From the NCBI RefSeq assembly GCF_001482195.1, contig NZ_KQ759763.1:568459-632458 (forward strand): a stretch of DNA of 64,000 nucleotides, in the 5' to 3' direction. Position numbers and translations under genes: made by a program. Shown one piece after another: positions 9,256 to 18,513 of the stretch (the first letter of the stretch is position 1; the number at the start of each line of letters is the position of its first letter). The notes beneath the pieces were generated by a model. The model made no database searches and had not been told where the DNA came from. It saw nothing but the letters and a program-made list of their open reading frames with translations. This DNA comes from Luteimonas abyssi. Lineage in GTDB: Bacteria > Pseudomonadota > Gammaproteobacteria > Xanthomonadales > Xanthomonadaceae.

Positions 9256-9834
9256 GTGCTCTTGATGATCGACAACTACGACAGCTTCACCTGGAACCTC
9301 GTGCAGTACATGCAGGCGCTCGGCGCCGAGGTCCGGGTGGAGCGCAACGATGCGCTGAGTGTCGACGAGATCGTCCGCCTCGCGCCCGAGCGCATCGTCA
9401 TCTCGCCCGGGCCGTGCACGCCCAACGAGGCCGGGGTCTCGCTGGACCTGATCGATCGGCTCGGCCCGACCACGCCGATCCTCGGCGTATGCCTCGGGCA
9501 CCAGGCCATCGGGCAGGCCTACGGCGGAAACGTGATCCGTGCCGGACGCATCATGCACGGCAAGACCTCGCCGATCCGGCACGAGGGGCGCGGCGTGTTC
9601 GCGGCGCTGCCCGACCGCTACGAGGCCACGCGGTACCACTCGCTGGTGGTGGAGCGGGGCAGTTTGCCGGATTGCCTGGAGATCACCGCCTGGACCGAGC
9701 ACGACGACGGCGGCTTCGAGGAGATCATGGGGCTGCGCCACCGCGAGCATCCCGTGGAAGGCGTGCAGTTCCATCCCGAGTCGATCCTGACCGAACACGG
9801 CCATGCGTTGCTGAAGAACTTCCTGGAACGCTGA
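9256..9834 (+). CDS. trpG: anthranilate synthase component II (glutamine amidotransferase)
   Basis: TrpG hydrolyses glutamine and passes ammonia to TrpE. In some bacteria the same protein also serves PabB in folate synthesis. The 192-residue class I amidotransferase has the nucleophile Cys79 in [11 protein letters not shown], the oxyanion segment [11 protein letters not shown], and the His-Glu pair in VQFHPESIL near residue 171. The start is GTG 9256, leading straight into the family's conserved [13 protein letters not shown]. No separate pab-type copy is visible, so dual use is possible but unproven. About 250 non-coding bases separate it from trpD. Confidence 0.97.
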   Translation: MLLMIDNYDSFTWNLVQYMQALGAEVRVERNDALSVDEIVRLAPERIVISPGPCTPNEAGVSLDLIDRLGPTTPILGVCLGHQAIGQAYGGNVIRAGRIMHGKTSPIRHEGRGVFAALPDRYEATRYHSLVVERGSLPDCLEITAWTEHDDGGFEEIMGLRHREHPVEGVQFHPESILTEHGHALLKNFLER

Positions 9835-10086
9835 TCGCAGGCGGCGTGTCCGGGCTCCGGCCGCGCGAGGGCTGAAACGCCCGCGCGTGGGCGCAAGCGC
9901 CATCGAGATGGGCGCGATCGGATCGGCGGAAACGTGCGTGCGCGCGTCCCGAGGGCATCGATGCGATGCGCGGCCGTCGCCTCGCGGTGGCCGGCGCGGC
10001 GCGAAGGCCGCAGGTGGATGGCACACTAGGCGGCCTCGTCGCAGGCCCCTGTGGCGAAGCGTCCCTTCCGTCCCACGGTGCCCGCC

Positions 10087-11136
10087 ATGCCCATCACCCC
10101 CCAGGAAGCGCTGCAGCGCACGATCGAGCACCGCGAGATCTTCCACGACGAAATGGTCGATCTGATGCGCCAGATCATGCGCGGCGAGGTCTCGCCGACG
10201 ATGACCGCGGCGATCCTCACCGGGTTGCGGGTCAAGAAGGAAACCATCGGCGAGATCGCCGGCGCGGCGGCGGTGATGCGGGAGTTCTCGCGCCCGGTGG
10301 CGATCGCCGACCGCACGCACCTGGTGGACATCGTCGGCACCGGTGGCGATGGCGCGCACACCTTCAACATCTCCACCTGCTCGATGTTCGTGGCGGCGGC
10401 GGCCGGCGCGAAGATCGCCAAGCACGGCAACCGCAGCGTGTCGTCGAAGTCGGGGGCCGCCGATGTCCTCGAGGCGCTGGGGGCGTCGATCGAGCTGCAG
10501 CCCGAGCAAGTGGCCGCGTCGATCGAACAGATCGGCATCGGCTTCATGTTCGCGCCGGTGCACCATCCGGCGATGAAGGTGGTCGCGCCGGTGCGCCGAG
10601 AGATGGGCGTGCGTACGCTCTTCAACATCCTCGGGCCGCTCACCAATCCGGCTGCGGCGCCGTCGATCCTGATGGGGGTCTTCCACCCCGACCTGGTCGG
10701 CATCCAGGCGCGCGCGCTGCAGCGCCTGGGCGCGGAGCGGGCCCTGGTCGTCTGGGGTCGCGACGGCATGGACGAGCTTTCTCTCGGTGCCGCGACGCTG
10801 GTCGGCGAACTGCGCGATGGCGAGGTGCGCGAGTACGAGGTACATCCGGAGGACTTCGGCATCGCCATGTCGCACAGCCGTAACCTGCGCGTCGAGGACG
10901 CGGCCGAGTCGAAGGCGATCCTGCTGGACGTGCTCGATGGCGTGGCGGGGCCGGCGCAGGACATCGTCGTGTTCAATGCCGGCGCCGCGCTGTATGTGGC
11001 TGGCGTGGCCGAATCGTTGGCCGACGGCATCGCACGCGCGCGCGCCGCGATCGCAGGCGGACAGGCGCGTCGACGCCTGGACGATTTCGTCGCCACCACC
11101 CGGGCGCTGGCCGCGGCGCCGCCGGCGTCGACCTGA
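10087..11136 (+). CDS. trpD: anthranilate phosphoribosyltransferase
   Basis: TrpD attaches the phosphoribosyl group of PRPP to anthranilate. The 349-residue length is usual. PRPP and anthranilate sites are visible as [14 protein letters not shown] near residue 80-93 and [21 protein letters not shown] near 108-128, with the conserved [10 protein letters not shown] and LGPLTNPA segments following. ATG 10087 was chosen over an in-frame ATG at 10051 because it gives the typical [14 protein letters not shown]-terminus. It is co-directional with trpG and trpC but separated by 250 and 225 bases, so the three may have several promoters. Confidence 0.96.
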   Translation: MPITPQEALQRTIEHREIFHDEMVDLMRQIMRGEVSPTMTAAILTGLRVKKETIGEIAGAAAVMREFSRPVAIADRTHLVDIVGTGGDGAHTFNISTCSMFVAAAAGAKIAKHGNRSVSSKSGAADVLEALGASIELQPEQVAASIEQIGIGFMFAPVHHPAMKVVAPVRREMGVRTLFNILGPLTNPAAAPSILMGVFHPDLVGIQARALQRLGAERALVVWGRDGMDELSLGAATLVGELRDGEVREYEVHPEDFGIAMSHSRNLRVEDAAESKAILLDVLDGVAGPAQDIVVFNAGAALYVAGVAESLADGIARARAAIAGGQARRRLDDFVATTRALAAAPPAST

Positions 11137-11361
11137 CGGGTCGCGTGCGATCCGCGCCGTGTCTGCCGCACGCGCCGGGCCTGTTGGCATCGCCCGGCCA
11201 TCGCGGCATCCGTCGCGGTGCCACCAGGAGGGCGCCATCCGGAGATCGACGACGGCCCGTCCCGGCCGGGTGGGGGCGGGCGGCTGCGTCGGGGTTCGCG
11301 CGTGACGGCGCGAACGGGGACAATGGTCGACCGCGCTACTGCCTGCCCGACCCGATCGCCG

Positions 11362-12186
11362 ATGACCGACATCCTTCAACGCATCTTGGCGCGCAAGCGC
11401 GACGAGATCGCCGAACGCCGTGCCGCACGCCCGCTCGATGAACTGCGCACGCGCGCTGCCGACGCGCCGGCCACGCGTGGCTTCGCGGCCGCGATGGACG
11501 CGGCGATCGGCGCCGGGCGCGCTGCGGTCATCGCCGAGGTCAAGAAGGCGAGCCCCTCCAAGGGCGTGATCCGTCCCGACTTCCGGCCCGCGTCGATCGC
11601 GCGCAGCTACGCCACGGGCGGGGCAACCTGCCTGTCGGTCCTGACCGACCGCGATTTCTTCCAGGGCGCCGATGAGTATCTGGTGGCCGCGCGCGAGGCC
11701 TGCGACCTGCCGGTGCTGCGCAAGGACTTCACCGTGGACCCCTACCAGGTCTACGAAGCGCGCGTGCTCGGTGCCGACTGCATCCTGCTCATCGTCGCCG
11801 CACTGGACGACGATACGCTGGCCGCGCTGGCCGCGCTCGCGCTCGACCTGGGGATGGACGTGCTGGTGGAGGTGCACGATGCGGACGAACTCGCGCGTGC
11901 CTTGCGGTTGCCGTCGTCGGGGGGGCGGCAACCGCTGCTCGGCGTGAACAACCGCAACCTGCGCACGTTCGAGGTGTCGCTCGACACCACGCTCGCGTTG
12001 CGTGGCCAGGCGCCCGGCGGCCGTGCGCTGGTGGCCGAAAGCGGCATCCACGCGCGCGCCGACGTCGAGCGTCTTCGCGCGGGCGGGGTGCATGCCTTCC
12101 TGGTCGGCGAGGCGTTCATGCGTGCCGAGGATCCCGGACAGGCGCTGCGCGCGCTGTTTCCCGATGCACGGGGCGCCGCGGCATGA
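11362..12186 (+). CDS. trpC: indole-3-glycerol-phosphate synthase
   Basis: This monofunctional TrpC closes the indole ring in tryptophan synthesis. The protein is 274 residues. Barrel signatures are in order: [24 protein letters not shown] (catalytic Lys and Glu), [28 protein letters not shown] and VAESGI. No PRAI (trpF) domain is fused to it. ATG 11362 starts the conserved [11 protein letters not shown] segment. Its stop overlaps the start of the next gene by four bases (ATGA), so the HAD phosphatase is translationally coupled to it. Confidence 0.97.
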   Translation: MTDILQRILARKRDEIAERRAARPLDELRTRAADAPATRGFAAAMDAAIGAGRAAVIAEVKKASPSKGVIRPDFRPASIARSYATGGATCLSVLTDRDFFQGADEYLVAAREACDLPVLRKDFTVDPYQVYEARVLGADCILLIVAALDDDTLAALAALALDLGMDVLVEVHDADELARALRLPSSGGRQPLLGVNNRNLRTFEVSLDTTLALRGQAPGGRALVAESGIHARADVERLRAGGVHAFLVGEAFMRAEDPGQALRALFPDARGAAA

Positions 12187-12926
12187 GTGTCGGGCAGGCG
12201 TTCCCGCCCGAGCGTGCCGATGCGCCGACCGTGGTGTTCGATTTCGACCACACCCTCTACGACGGCGATTCCGGCAGTCACCTGTTCGCCTGGTTGATCC
12301 GGCGAAGCGCCTGGCGTCTTGTGCTGGCCGCCCTGGCCGCGCCCGTGCTCGGACCGATGATCGCTTGGCTGCCGACCCGGCGCCGCGGTATTTCCGGGTT
12401 CGTCTGGATCGGGACGGTCGGCCTGCATCGTCCGACGACGCTCGACGCGATGATCGACCGCTACGTCGCCGGGCACACCCAGATCCTGCGTGACCGTCTG
12501 CTGCCCACCGCGCTGGAGGTGCTGCACCGTCACCGGATGGCCGGCGATCGGGTCGTGGTCGCGACCGGCGCGCCGCCGGAACTGGCGCGCGCGATCCTGG
12601 CCTTCGTGGCCCACGAGACGGTGCCGGTCATCGGCAGCCTGACCGGGCCGCGCGCCGGCGCGATCCTCGTCACCCGTCACTGTCACGCCGAAGAAAAGAT
12701 GCGCATGCTGCGCGACGCGGGCTATCCGGGCGTGGATGTGGCGTATTCCGACAGCAGCGCCGATCTGCCGCTACTGCGCGCCGCGCACACGCCGGTGGTG
12801 GTCAACCCCAAGCACGGGGCGGTGGACCTGTTCCGGCGGGTGTTGCCCGCCGGCACGCCGATCCTCAACTGGGGCTGTCGCGACCGGGGGGGAGCGCCGG
12901 CTGCGCCGGGCGACGAGACTCGCTGA
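12183..12926 (+). CDS. HAD-superfamily phosphatase (PSPase-like, HAD-IB)
   Basis: This is a 247-residue cytoplasmic hydrolase. HAD motif I is [11 protein letters not shown] with nucleophile Asp20 and acid Asp22. Motif II is [10 protein letters not shown], and the metal-binding motif IV is [11 protein letters not shown] near residue 186. A helical cap with hydrophobic stretches (residues about 38-80) matches the HAD-IB group that includes phosphoserine phosphatase and its lipid-phosphatase-like relatives. The ATGA overlap with trpC suggests co-expression, but nothing in the sequence ties the substrate to tryptophan synthesis. A phosphoserine or lysophospholipid phosphatase are both possible. 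Confidence 0.8.
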   Translation: MSVGQAFPPERADAPTVVFDFDHTLYDGDSGSHLFAWLIRRSAWRLVLAALAAPVLGPMIAWLPTRRRGISGFVWIGTVGLHRPTTLDAMIDRYVAGHTQILRDRLLPTALEVLHRHRMAGDRVVVATGAPPELARAILAFVAHETVPVIGSLTGPRAGAILVTRHCHAEEKMRMLRDAGYPGVDVAYSDSSADLPLLRAAHTPVVVNPKHGAVDLFRRVLPAGTPILNWGCRDRGGAPAAPGDETR

Positions 12927-12935
12927 GGCAGGTCT

Positions 12936-12979
12936 ATCCACACAAGGTGTGGATCGTGGCTGGGCAAACCTGTGGACAA
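12936..12979. other. inverted repeat with three DnaA-box-like 9-mers
   Basis: Between the HAD gene and the GNAT gene there is an inverted repeat ATCCACAC-AAG-GTGTGGAT (12936-12954). Its arms resemble DnaA boxes (CTATCCACA; TGTGGATCG). A third copy on the same strand as the second arm, TGTGGACAA, lies at 12971-12979. Spacing and orientation could suit DnaA binding or a dimeric regulator. No replication genes are nearby, so an origin is not claimed. Confidence 0.35.
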
Positions 12980-13221
12980 GTGACGCAAACGATTGACCGC
13001 GAAGCCCTGCGGGTCAGTGTGGCGAGGAAATGACCAGACCGTTGCCGGACGCACCTTCGCTGCCGCGTTCGCGCTCGGGGCGGCTGCTGGAGACGCGGCC
13101 GGGCCGGAGATCGCTGGCCAGCCAGCGGGCGTCGTGCGTGGGCGAGGCGGCCCTCGGCCGCGGATGTGGTCGTCGCGGGAGTGGGCGTGGTCGCTGAGGG
13201 GCGCGCGTCTTGCGGTCTCGC

Positions 13222-13686
13222 TCAGGCGTCGCCGAGTCGTTTGATGAAGCGCAGGGTGCCGTCGCTGTAGCCGCAGGCCTTGTAGAAGGCATGGGCGTCG
13301 GTGCGCTGCGAGCCGCTGGTGATCTCGAGCCGCGCCGCGCCACCGAAGCGGGCCCGCCGCTCGGCTTCCTTCAGCAGTTGCCGGCCCAGTCCACGTCCCT
13401 GGGCGTCGTTGCGCACGACCAGGGCGGTGATCCGGCAGGTGGTGGTGCCCAAGGGCAGGTAGTACATGAAGTCCAGTGCGAGCAGCCCGCAGACCTCGCC
13501 GCCGCAGCGCGCGACCACCAGGGCCTGGCGATCGTTGTCGATGATGCTGCGGATGCGTCGTGCGGCGTCGTCGACATCGCACGGATAGCCCATTTCCGAC
13601 AGCAGGGTGGCCACGTCGTCGGCGTCGATCAACGACGCGCTGCGCAGATCGGCACCGGGCAGCGCGTCGAGACCCACCGCGGACAT
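13222..13686 (-). CDS. GNAT-family N-acetyltransferase
   Basis: This is a 154-residue protein with the GNAT fold. Motif A is ITALVVRNDAQGRGLGRQLLKEAE (acetyl-CoA pyrophosphate loop at QGRGLG), followed by ARLEITSGSQRTDAHAFYKACGY (motif B). It acetylates an amine of an unknown acceptor, protein or small molecule. It begins 4 bases after the stop of clp on the same strand, so the two are almost certainly one transcript. A link to Clp signalling is inference only. Confidence 0.88.
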   Translation of the reverse strand: MSAVGLDALPGADLRSASLIDADDVATLLSEMGYPCDVDDAARRIRSIIDNDRQALVVARCGGEVCGLLALDFMYYLPLGTTTCRITALVVRNDAQGRGLGRQLLKEAERRARFGGAARLEITSGSQRTDAHAFYKACGYSDGTLRFIKRLGDA

Positions 13687-13690
13687 GTGC

Positions 13691-14380
13691 TCAGCGTGTC
13701 CCGTAGAGGACGATGGTCTTGCCGCGGGCGTGCAGCTTGCCGTCGACCTGGAGCTTCTTCAGCACCCGGCCCGCCATTTCGCGCGAGCAGCCCACCAGCC
13801 GGGCGAGCTCCTGGCGGGAAATCCGCAACTGGGTGCCCTGCGGATGGCTCATCGCTTCCGGCTCCTTGGTCAGGTCGTGCAGGGTCCGGGTGATGCGGTC
13901 GGTGACGTCCAGGAACGCCAGCCGCCCGGCCTTGCGGCTGGTGTCGATGAGGCGCCGGGACAACTGGGCGCCGATCGAATACAGGATGCGGGTGGCGTCG
14001 TGGGCCAGCGGCCCTTCCAGCAAGGCCTGGAGGCGCTCGTAGCTGATCTCGGCCAGTTCGCACTGCACACGAGTGCGCAGGATCACCTCGCGGCTGTCGG
14101 AATCGATGAACAGCCCCATTTCGCCGACGAACTCGCCGTTGCCGAAGTAGCCCAGCACGAGCTCGCGACCGTCATCTTCCTCGGCGATGATGCTGACCGA
14201 GCCGCTGACCACGAAGTAGAGGGTGCCCGCGGGGTCGCCGGGGCGGAAGACGTCCGTGCGTGCCGGATAGCGGCGACGATGGCAGTGGGCGAGAAAACGC
14301 TCGATCGTTGCCGGTGTGGGCATGAGGGGATGAACCGGTCTCTGGAGTGTCGGAATGACGGCCACGTTGAGTGCGCTCAT
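13691..14380 (-). CDS. clp: CRP-like protein Clp, global transcriptional regulator
   Basis: The protein is 229 residues, essentially the 230-residue length of Xanthomonas Clp. An N-terminal cyclic-nucleotide-binding beta-roll (about 20-130, containing FVGEMGLFIDSDSREVILRTR) is followed by a dimerisation helix and a CRP-type helix-turn-helix (about 175-225, SRQELARLVGCSREMAGRVLKKL). In Xanthomonas, Clp activates extracellular enzyme, exopolysaccharide and type IV pilus genes, and its DNA binding is blocked by c-di-GMP instead of needing cAMP. The close sequence match suggests the same here. ATG 14380 gives the family N-terminus and has a short-spaced AGGA. speD is divergent, with 131 bases shared as a promoter region. 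Confidence 0.93.
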   Translation of the reverse strand: MSALNVAVIPTLQRPVHPLMPTPATIERFLAHCHRRRYPARTDVFRPGDPAGTLYFVVSGSVSIIAEEDDGRELVLGYFGNGEFVGEMGLFIDSDSREVILRTRVQCELAEISYERLQALLEGPLAHDATRILYSIGAQLSRRLIDTSRKAGRLAFLDVTDRITRTLHDLTKEPEAMSHPQGTQLRISRQELARLVGCSREMAGRVLKKLQVDGKLHARGKTIVLYGTR

Positions 14381-14511
14381 TTCCTGAACGGATGGGGGAA
14401 GATTGCGAGAGTAGGCGGTTGGGGCGCTTCCGGCAAACCCCCGCCTGCGAAGTTCGGACGATTGCCCCATAATTCGTGTTTTCGCCGTTCCGCCAGTGAG
14501 GGTCGCCCACA

Positions 14512-15303
14512 GTGGTCAAGCCGCTGCCCCGTCTGAAGCTCCAGGGCTTCAACAATCTGACGAAGGCCCTGTCCTTCAACATCTACGACGTCTGCTACGC
14601 CGCGTCCGAGGACGAGCGCCGCCGGTACATCGAGTACATCGACGAGGTCTACAACGCCGATCGGCTGACGCAGATCCTGACCGATGTGGCCGAGATCATC
14701 GGTGCCAACATCCTCAACATCGCGCGGCAGGACTACGACCCGCAGGGCGCGTCGGTGACCATCCTGATCTCCGAGGAGCCGGTGATCGACAGGAAGGACG
14801 CCAAGGGCGTGATCTCCGATGCGGTGGTCGCGCACATGGACAAGTCGCACATCACGGTGCACACGTATCCGGAAACCCATCCGGACAACGGCATCGCGAC
14901 CTTCCGCGCCGACATCGATGTGGCGACCTGCGGGGTGATCTCGCCGCTGAAGGCGTTGAATTATCTGATCGAAAGCCTCGAGTCCGACATCGTCATCATG
15001 GATTACCGGGTGCGTGGCTTCACCCGCGACATCAAGGGCAAGAAGCACTACATCGATCACAAGATCAATTCGATCCAGGATTATCTGGCGAAGAACATCC
15101 GCGCGCGCTACGAAATGCTCGACGTGAACGTCTACCAGGAGAATATCTTCCACACGAAGATGCACCTGAAGGACTTCGACCTCGACCAGTACCTGTTCGA
15201 GGAAAAGGCGCGCAACCTGTCGTTCAAGGAGCGGATGAAGATCGAGGCGCGGCTCAAGCGCGAGATCGAGGAGCTCTATCACGGCCGCAACCTGGCCGAC
15301 TGA
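14512..15303 (+). CDS. speD: S-adenosylmethionine decarboxylase proenzyme
   Basis: SpeD supplies decarboxylated SAM, the aminopropyl donor for spermidine. The 263-residue protein belongs to the long E. coli-type class. It is a self-cleaving proenzyme. The cleavage site is [15 protein letters not shown], with Ser112 becoming the pyruvoyl group. No spermidine synthase gene is in the window. The start is GTG 14512, 9 bases after GAGGG. A CATAAT -10-like box lies at 14468-14473 in the region shared with divergent clp. A strong hairpin follows the gene. Confidence 0.95.
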   Translation: MVKPLPRLKLQGFNNLTKALSFNIYDVCYAASEDERRRYIEYIDEVYNADRLTQILTDVAEIIGANILNIARQDYDPQGASVTILISEEPVIDRKDAKGVISDAVVAHMDKSHITVHTYPETHPDNGIATFRADIDVATCGVISPLKALNYLIESLESDIVIMDYRVRGFTRDIKGKKHYIDHKINSIQDYLAKNIRARYEMLDVNVYQENIFHTKMHLKDFDLDQYLFEEKARNLSFKERMKIEARLKREIEELYHGRNLAD

Positions 15304-15332
15304 TCGCCCGCGCCGATTCCGCCCGAGGTTGC

Positions 15333-15360
15333 GCAAGGCCCCGCTCAGGCGGGGCCTTGC
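15333..15360 (+). terminator. speD terminator hairpin
   Basis: The arms 15333-15344 and 15349-15360 are perfectly complementary (12 bp, loop TCAG), followed by CGTTTCC. It lies 30 bases after the speD stop and before the convergent coq7. It is GC-rich with only a short T-run. Confidence 0.75.
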
Positions 15361-15433
15361 CGTTTCCGGTGCCCGCGCCCAGCAAGGGCGGACGCCGGGC
15401 GGCAGCGATGCCCGGATCGCGGCCCGGGCGGCG

Positions 15434-16075
15434 CTACAGACGGTAGGCGACCGCCTTCATCAGCTTCGATGCGCCGGCCATCAGCGTCGGGATCGGCTGC
15501 GGCAGGATCCTCGCGCCGGCCTGCTCGGCCTCGTCGGCGTGCCGGGCCTCGTCGGCCTTCATGGTCTCGAGGATGGCGCGGCTGCGCAGGTCGGCCGGCG
15601 GCAAGGTCTGCAGATGCTCGTCGAGGTGTGCTTCCACCTGGCGCTCGGTCTCCACCACGAAGCCCAGGTTCCAGCCGTCCCCGCGCAGCCCGGCCGCCAC
15701 GCCGATGGCGTAGCTGCCGGCGTACCACAGCGGATTGAGCAGGCTCGGGCGGTCGTCGAGTTCGCGCAGCCGCTCGGCGCACCAGGCGAGATGATCGGTT
15801 TCCTCCTGCGCGGCATGCATCAGGTGGTCTCGGGTCGCGGCGTCGCGGGCCACCGCCGCCTGTCCGACGTACAGCGCCTGCGCGCAGATCTCGCCGACGT
15901 GATTGATCCGCATCAGCCCGGCCGCGTGACGTCGTTCGCCGGGGTCGAGCGCGACATCGGGCGTGTCGGCGGCCGGGTTGGCGCGTGTGGCCGCAGGGTC
16001 GCCGAACAGGGTATCCAGCGCATGCTGGGACTGGGCCAGGAGGCGATCGAGCGGGCTGAGGCGGCGGTGGGTCAT
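15434..16075 (-). CDS. coq7: 2-polyprenyl-3-methyl-6-methoxy-1,4-benzoquinone hydroxylase
   Basis: Coq7 performs the C6 hydroxylation of demethoxyubiquinone in ubiquinone synthesis. The 213-residue di-iron protein shows the paired ligand motifs: the first Glu in [19 protein letters not shown] in the next helix, then [15 protein letters not shown] and [16 protein letters not shown] in the second half. ATG 16075 begins the conserved LSPLDRLL segment, and an upstream extension to 16135 was rejected. Presence of this gene fits an aerobic, ubiquinone-using organism. It is convergent with speD and divergent from rplM. Confidence 0.94.
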   Translation of the reverse strand: MTHRRLSPLDRLLAQSQHALDTLFGDPAATRANPAADTPDVALDPGERRHAAGLMRINHVGEICAQALYVGQAAVARDAATRDHLMHAAQEETDHLAWCAERLRELDDRPSLLNPLWYAGSYAIGVAAGLRGDGWNLGFVVETERQVEAHLDEHLQTLPPADLRSRAILETMKADEARHADEAEQAGARILPQPIPTLMAGASKLMKAVAYRL

Positions 16076-16187
16076 CGGCAGGCGGTGGGGCGATGCGAGG
16101 CATATCATGTTCGCCCTCCGTCGGCCTCGCGCCAAGCCCGGCGAGCCGGGGCGGAGGACGTGTTGACCGTGGGAGGACGGGGTCGGG

Positions 16188-16216
16188 TTGCGGTGAGTCC
16201 GCCGGCCGGCTATGAT
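16188..16216 (+). promoter_or_regulatory. rplM-rpsI promoter
   Basis: TTGCGG (16188-16193), a 17-base spacer and TATGAT (16211-16216) form a strong sigma-70-like promoter. The predicted transcript would have a leader of about 100 bases before rplM, long enough for autoregulation by a ribosomal protein, but I see no recognisable L13-binding structure. Confidence 0.65.
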
Positions 16217-16324
16217 TCCGCTCCTGTTTCGCCCTCACAACGCGTGGCGACGTTCCGCCGGCCGCAATGGCCGCCACCGGAACCAGCCCGACCAGTGACC
16301 CCTTCGAGTATCCAAAACTCCGTC

Positions 16325-16753
16325 ATGAAGACTTTCAGCGCCAAGTCCGAGACCGTCCAGCGCGACTGGTACGTGGTCGATGCCACCGGCAAGACCCTCG
16401 GCCGCCTCAGCAGCGAAATCGCCCGCCGCCTGCGCGGCAAGCACAAGCCCGTCTACACCCCGCATGTCGACACCGGCGACTACATCATCGTGGTCAATGC
16501 CGAGAAGGTCGCGGTGACCGGCAAGAAGCTGACCGACAAGAAGTACCATCGCTTCACCGGCTACATCGGCAACCTCAAGACCGAGTCGCTGGGTCAGGCG
16601 CTGGAGCGCCACCCGGAGCGCGTGATCGAGATCGCGGTCAAGGGCATGCTGCCGAAGAACACGCTGGGCCGCGCGATGTACCGCAAGCTCAAGGTGTACA
16701 AGGGTGCCGAGCATCCGCACACCGCCCAGCAGCCGCAGATCCTGGAACTCTAA
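16325..16753 (+). CDS. rplM: 50S ribosomal protein L13
   Basis: L13 is a primary 23S rRNA-binding protein of the large subunit. The 142-residue length is canonical. The sequence has the family's MKTFSAK N-terminus, [23 protein letters not shown], the HRFTGYIG segment, and [23 protein letters not shown] with HPHTAQQP at the end. It is 3 bases from rpsI, the universal bacterial L13-S9 pair. ATG 16325 was chosen because the long upstream frame is antisense to coq7. Confidence 0.98.
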   Translation: MKTFSAKSETVQRDWYVVDATGKTLGRLSSEIARRLRGKHKPVYTPHVDTGDYIIVVNAEKVAVTGKKLTDKKYHRFTGYIGNLKTESLGQALERHPERVIEIAVKGMLPKNTLGRAMYRKLKVYKGAEHPHTAQQPQILEL

Positions 16754-16756
16754 GTC

Positions 16757-17149
16757 ATGGCTATTTCCCAGAATTACGGCACCGGCCGTCGCAAGTCCTC
16801 CGTCGCCCGCGTGTTCCTGCGCAAGGGTTCGGGCAACATCACCGTCAACGACCGTCCGCTCGACGAGTTCTTCGGCCGTGAGACCGCGCGCATGATCGTG
16901 CGCCAGCCGCTCGAGCTGACCCAGAACACCGACAAGTTCGACATCTTCGTCACCGCCAGCGGCGGCGGCACCACCGGTCAGGCCGGTGCGATCCGCCTGG
17001 GCATCGCCCGTGCGCTGGTGGAGTACGACGAAGCGCTGAAGGTGGACCTGCGCAAGGCGGGCTTCGTGACCCGCGACGCCCGCGAGGTCGAGCGCAAGAA
17101 GGTCGGTCTGCACAAGGCCCGCCGCGCGACCCAGTTCTCCAAGCGTTAA
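16757..17149 (+). CDS. rpsI: 30S ribosomal protein S9
   Basis: S9 is a 130-residue small-subunit protein whose C-terminal tail reaches the P-site tRNA. The family pattern is complete: [17 protein letters not shown] at the start, [22 protein letters not shown] in the middle, and the basic tail ending [16 protein letters not shown] (here [12 protein letters not shown]). It is co-transcribed with rplM, with a three-base gap. It is followed by a promoter and tRNA-Gln. Confidence 0.98.
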   Translation: MAISQNYGTGRRKSSVARVFLRKGSGNITVNDRPLDEFFGRETARMIVRQPLELTQNTDKFDIFVTASGGGTTGQAGAIRLGIARALVEYDEALKVDLRKAGFVTRDAREVERKKVGLHKARRATQFSKR

Positions 17150-17200
17150 TGCGTTCCGTCGTCTTCGCGCTGCCGGCGCGGAGACGACAGGCGTCGGGTC

Positions 17201-17231
17201 TTGCGGACATCCGTGGATTCGACGTTACAAT
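17201..17231 (+). promoter_or_regulatory. tRNA-Gln promoter
   Basis: TTGCGG at 17201-17206 and TACAAT at 17226-17231 are spaced by 19 bases (18 if TTACAA is read). They lie just 9 bases ahead of the mature tRNA 5' end, as expected for a promoter that starts close to a tRNA. Confidence 0.55.
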
Positions 17232-17239
17232 GCACCCAT

Positions 17240-17314
17240 AGCCCCGTCGCCAAGCGGTAAGGCACCTGACTCTGACTCAGGCATTCGGAGGTTCGAATCC
17301 TTCCGGGGCTGCCA
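17240..17314 (+). tRNA. tRNA-Gln (anticodon CTG)
   Basis: The cloverleaf can be folded by eye. The acceptor arm AGCCCCG pairs with CGGGGCT, U8 is present, and the D-arm is GCC/GGC. The anticodon stem CCTGA/TCAGG closes the loop CTCTGAC with anticodon CTG (reads CAG). A T-arm with GGTTCGAATCC and an encoded GCCA 3' end follow. Length is 75 bases including CCA. A T-rich terminator follows closely. Confidence 0.95.
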
Positions 17315-17341
17315 TCTTCCGATCTGGTCCGCCAGATCCAG

Positions 17342-17369
17342 AAAAACCCGCCGCTCGGCGGGTTTTTTT
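17342..17369 (+). terminator. intrinsic terminator after tRNA-Gln
   Basis: The stem AAAAACCCGCC (17342-17352), loop GCTC and GGCGGG followed by seven T residues (17363-17369) make a textbook intrinsic terminator, possibly bidirectional because of the leading A-run. Confidence 0.9.
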
Positions 17370-17546
17370 CGTTCGGCCCCGGCGGTCTGTGCTCTGCGGG
17401 TTCGGCCGTCGCGTCCGGGTGCGGTTTCAGTCATGCCGACGACGCATGGATGAATGTGCCCGCGTCTTCGACGTGGCGCTGGCGCCCGTGCACGGCGACG
17501 CGGAAAATGCGTGCATGGCCGGCACGGCTGCCGGCGGTACGCGCCC

Positions 17547-18284
17547 ATGACCCAGATGCTCGCTCCCCCCCTGACTGCCCTGGCCGACGTGCCGGGCGCG
17601 CTCGCTGCAGATGGATTCGCCGTGCTCGGGCCGGCGGCGGCCGCGCACCTGGCCGGCGTGGACATCGCCGCGTTCGAGGCGATGCGTGAAAGCTGGGACC
17701 GCCTTCCACCCGATACGTATCTGATGGACGGCGGCCGGTATCGGCGCCGCCGGCATTCCTGTTGGGAAGTCAGCGGAGGTGTGCTGGCGCTCGCGCCACA
17801 TCGAGCGCACTGGCAGCCGCGCGATTACAACGCCCTGCATGGCGGCATGCGGCGCTGGTTCGAGCCGGTGGAGCCGTCGGTGCAGGCGCTGGCCGGTTGG
17901 CAGGGCCTCATCGTCGGCCTGGCGGGCCTGGCCGACGGTTTGCGCGGCCCGCGCGCCTGGTATGTGGAAGCGCACCAGTTCCGTATCGACACCAGCGATG
18001 GCATCGGCCGGCCGACACCGGAAGGCGCGCATCGAGACGGCGTCGATCTGGTGGCGGTCTGCGTGGTCGGCCGGCATGCCATCAAGGGCGGCGAGACGCG
18101 CGTGTTCGAGGCGGACGGGCCGCGGGGACAGCGGTTCACGCTGGCCGAGCCGTGGTCCTTGTTGTTGCTCGACGACACCCGCGTGATTCACGAGTCGACG
18201 CCGATCCAGCCGCTGGCCGGTCATGGCCATCGCGATACGCTGGTGATGACGCTGCGGGCAGGCGGATTCCAGGGAGACGACTGA
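17547..18284 (+). CDS. 2OG-Fe(II) dioxygenase family protein
   Basis: The protein is 245 residues and matches the 2OG-Fe_Oxy_2 type (amino-acid hydroxylase-like, as in Bacillus isoleucine dioxygenase). The iron facial triad is visible as His162-x-Asp164 in EGAHRDGVDLV and distal His215 in RVIHESTPI. A basic residue for 2-oxoglutarate follows near HRDTLVMTLR at the C-terminus. An N-terminal GFAVLGPAAAAHLAG strand and RRRRHSCWEV loop match the family. It should hydroxylate a free amino acid or similar small substrate; which one is not readable. ATG 17547 was preferred over upstream in-frame starts that would overlap the tRNA terminator region. It stands alone. Confidence 0.82.
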   Translation: MTQMLAPPLTALADVPGALAADGFAVLGPAAAAHLAGVDIAAFEAMRESWDRLPPDTYLMDGGRYRRRRHSCWEVSGGVLALAPHRAHWQPRDYNALHGGMRRWFEPVEPSVQALAGWQGLIVGLAGLADGLRGPRAWYVEAHQFRIDTSDGIGRPTPEGAHRDGVDLVAVCVVGRHAIKGGETRVFEADGPRGQRFTLAEPWSLLLLDDTRVIHESTPIQPLAGHGHRDTLVMTLRAGGFQGDD

Positions 18285-18513
18285 GCCGCGCCTCGCGGAG
18301 GTCCGGTCGACGATCGGGCGCCGGGTGGGAGCGGGCGCTTCCAGCTTCGCGCGATACCCATCGGCGCGGTGTCCGCGGAAGGGCGCTGACGGCGTTCAGG
18401 ACCGCACGGCGCCACTCCTGCGAAAAAATGCCGTACGTCGGCGGCGAGGCATGGCGGTGTCGGCGCCCCGCCGCAACTGGTTACAATTGAAATCAATTCG
18501 TCCGGAGATATCC

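Noticed and set aside
7729..12093. A 1454-codon open frame on the minus strand running under trpG, trpD and trpC
   Set aside because: It is an antisense shadow of high-GC codon bias: the sequence is Arg/Ala/His-rich with no family match, while well-conserved trp genes occupy the other strand.
12993..13244. An 83-codon plus-strand frame between the HAD and GNAT genes
   Set aside because: There is no ribosome site, no recognisable family and a composition typical of shadow frames. The region is better read as intergenic.
16222..16324. Possible L13-binding autoregulatory leader upstream of rplM
   Set aside because: The leader is long enough, but no structure matching known ribosomal-protein leaders could be identified by eye.
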